Part shown: positions 4,894-5,889 of the stretch, piece by piece | Layout of the letters: each line of letters starts with the position of its first letter | How positions within the stretch are numbered: position 1 is the first letter of the stretch | Assembly: GCA_016288175.1 (NCBI GenBank) | Contig: JAEEYN010000154.1 | Coordinates: 1 to 5,889 of the forward strand | Length of the DNA stretch: 5,889 nucleotides | DNA from: Bacillota bacterium | Lineage (GTDB): Bacteria; Bacillota; Clostridia; Christensenellales; CAG-138 | Direction of reading: 5' to 3' | The notes under the pieces: model-generated | The model's input: the letters and a program-made list of their open reading frames with translations, nothing else | Told to the model about the DNA's origin: nothing | Databases searched by the model: none | Translations under genes and position numbers: made by a program

Positions 4894-5889
4894 ATGGGCA
4901 GACTGACTGGGTATATCAAGCCGTACTATCTTTATATTGCGTTTACGATGTTCGTAAAGCTTTGCGGCGCTGTCGCGGAGCTTTTTGTGCCCTTCTTTAT
5001 GGAGCGGATTCTGCGCGAGGGAGTTGTTCCCGGGCAGCAGAACCGCATTTTTATTTACGGCGGAGCGATGCTGCTCTGCGCCGGCGCCTGCGTTTTCATG
5101 AACATCATGGCAAACAGGATGTCCGCGATCAGCTCCGGTAAGATCACAAGAAAGATCCGCTATGATCTTTTCAAAAAACTGAACAGTCTCTCCGCGCGTC
5201 AGATGGACGAACTCACGATCCCCTCCGCCGAATCGCGTCTGACGAGCGATACTTACCGCGTCAACGAGTTTCTCGCCCGCGGTCAGCGTCTCGGCGTGCG
5301 CGCGCCGATCCTTCTTGTCGGCGGCGTTGTGATGATGCTGACGATGGATCCGCGCCTTGCGCTCGTTCTTGTCGCGCTGCTCCCGATCATCGGTTTCACA
5401 GTCTGGATCGTAACGAAAAAGAGCATTCCGCTCTATACGAAAGAGCAGTCGGTCCTCGACGGGATGGTCCGCGTCGTTCAGGAAAACGTTACCGGCGTTC
5501 GCGTCATCAAGGCGCTCAGCAAAGCCGATTATGAAAAGGATCGCTTTGACAAGGTCAATACTGAGCTGACACGCGTTGATATGAAGGCCGGCGCCATCAC
5601 ATCCCTCAACAACCCGATCGTTTCGCTCGTTCTGAATCTCGGTCTGACGGCAGTAGTTGTCGTCGGCGCATATCAGGTTGCCGCAAAGCATACGGAGACA
5701 TCCGTCATCGTTGCGTTTCTTCAGTATTTCGTGATGATCCTGAACGCTATGCTCGGCGTTACGAGGATCTTCATCATGGCTTCCCGTTCCCAGGCTTCGG
5801 CGCTGCGCGTTGCGGATGTTCTCGAACTGCCAGCGGATCTTGAAGTCGTTCCGGGAACCGGCGAAACGCCGCGATACGATCCCGAAACA
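4894..5889 (+). CDS. ABC exporter half-transporter, membrane domain (MsbA/LmrA-like), cut by the right edge
   Basis: This is the N-terminal 332 codons of an inner-membrane ABC exporter in which a six-helix type-1 membrane domain should be fused to an ATPase domain lying beyond the window. Hydrophobic segments lie near residues 10-35, 52-76, 137-151, 155-175, 242-264 and 270-292. The first coupling-helix region is IRYDLFKKLNSLS (88-100). ENVTGVRVIKAL (197-208) with RF at 217-218 is the conserved cytoplasmic stretch before helix 5. VADVLELP (306-313) is the usual linker into the ATPase domain, so the cut falls just before Walker A. The ATG at 4894 has GGAGG with a 6-nt spacer; an ATG at 4889 is out of frame and soon stops. 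Clostridial exporters of this type are often adjacent heterodimer pairs, so a partner gene may follow. The substrate is not deducible. Confidence 0.95.
   Translation, partial: MGRLTGYIKPYYLYIAFTMFVKLCGAVAELFVPFFMERILREGVVPGQQNRIFIYGGAMLLCAGACVFMNIMANRMSAISSGKITRKIRYDLFKKLNSLSARQMDELTIPSAESRLTSDTYRVNEFLARGQRLGVRAPILLVGGVVMMLTMDPRLALVLVALLPIIGFTVWIVTKKSIPLYTKEQSVLDGMVRVVQENVTGVRVIKALSKADYEKDRFDKVNTELTRVDMKAGAITSLNNPIVSLVLNLGLTAVVVVGAYQVAAKHTETSVIVAFLQYFVMILNAMLGVTRIFIMASRSQASALRVADVLELPADLEVVPGTGETPRYDPET

Noticed and set aside
4873..5691. A 272-codon open frame on the minus strand
   Set aside because: It is antisense to the ABC exporter, whose membrane-domain motifs, ribosome binding site and promoter are all clear.

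Overview
The window looks like chromosome from a moderately GC-rich, low-redundancy bacterium, most likely a Firmicute of the Clostridia (gut-type anaerobe). This is an inference from strong GGAGG-type ribosome binding sites, clean sigma-A-like promoters (TTGACA, 17 bp, TAAAAT), a CotH-type lipoprotein with a Gly/Pro-rich tail, a family 2 glycosidase and a clostridial-looking ABC exporter. No plasmid, phage, insertion-sequence or CRISPR features are visible.

Layout. Positions 1-3917 hold four genes, all on the minus strand. Reading in transcription order they are: a HAD-superfamily hydrolase (3917-3129), an EamA/DMT-type ten-helix transporter (3104-2184), nicotinate phosphoribosyltransferase pncB (2088-877) and a glycoside hydrolase family 2 enzyme whose catalytic half lies beyond the left edge (808-1). 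The HAD gene has a good promoter at 3966-3994. The transporter follows 24 bp behind it. pncB has its own near-consensus promoter immediately after the transporter stop codon and a hairpin before the GH2 gene. Positions 3918-4253 are a divergent intergenic region with two short direct-repeat pairs. Positions 4254-4785 (+) hold a decayed CotH-family lipoprotein gene, followed by a hairpin terminator. From 4894 to the right edge (+) runs the membrane domain of an ABC exporter half-transporter with its own consensus-like promoter; its ATPase domain lies outside the window.

How the genes work together. Only pncB has a specific reaction assignment: it makes nicotinate mononucleotide for NAD salvage. 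The HAD enzyme and the transporter are probably co-transcribed and may read through into pncB, so a link to NAD-precursor handling is possible but unproven. The GH2 and ABC genes are likely edges of separate units.

The most notable feature is the CotH gene. The lipoprotein signal, the N-terminal CotH region and the C-terminal Gly/Pro tail are all recognisable. However, an in-frame amber codon separates the first two, and a deletion plus frame change joins the second directly to the third, removing nearly all of the kinase-like domain. I see no convincing previously undescribed multi-gene system here.
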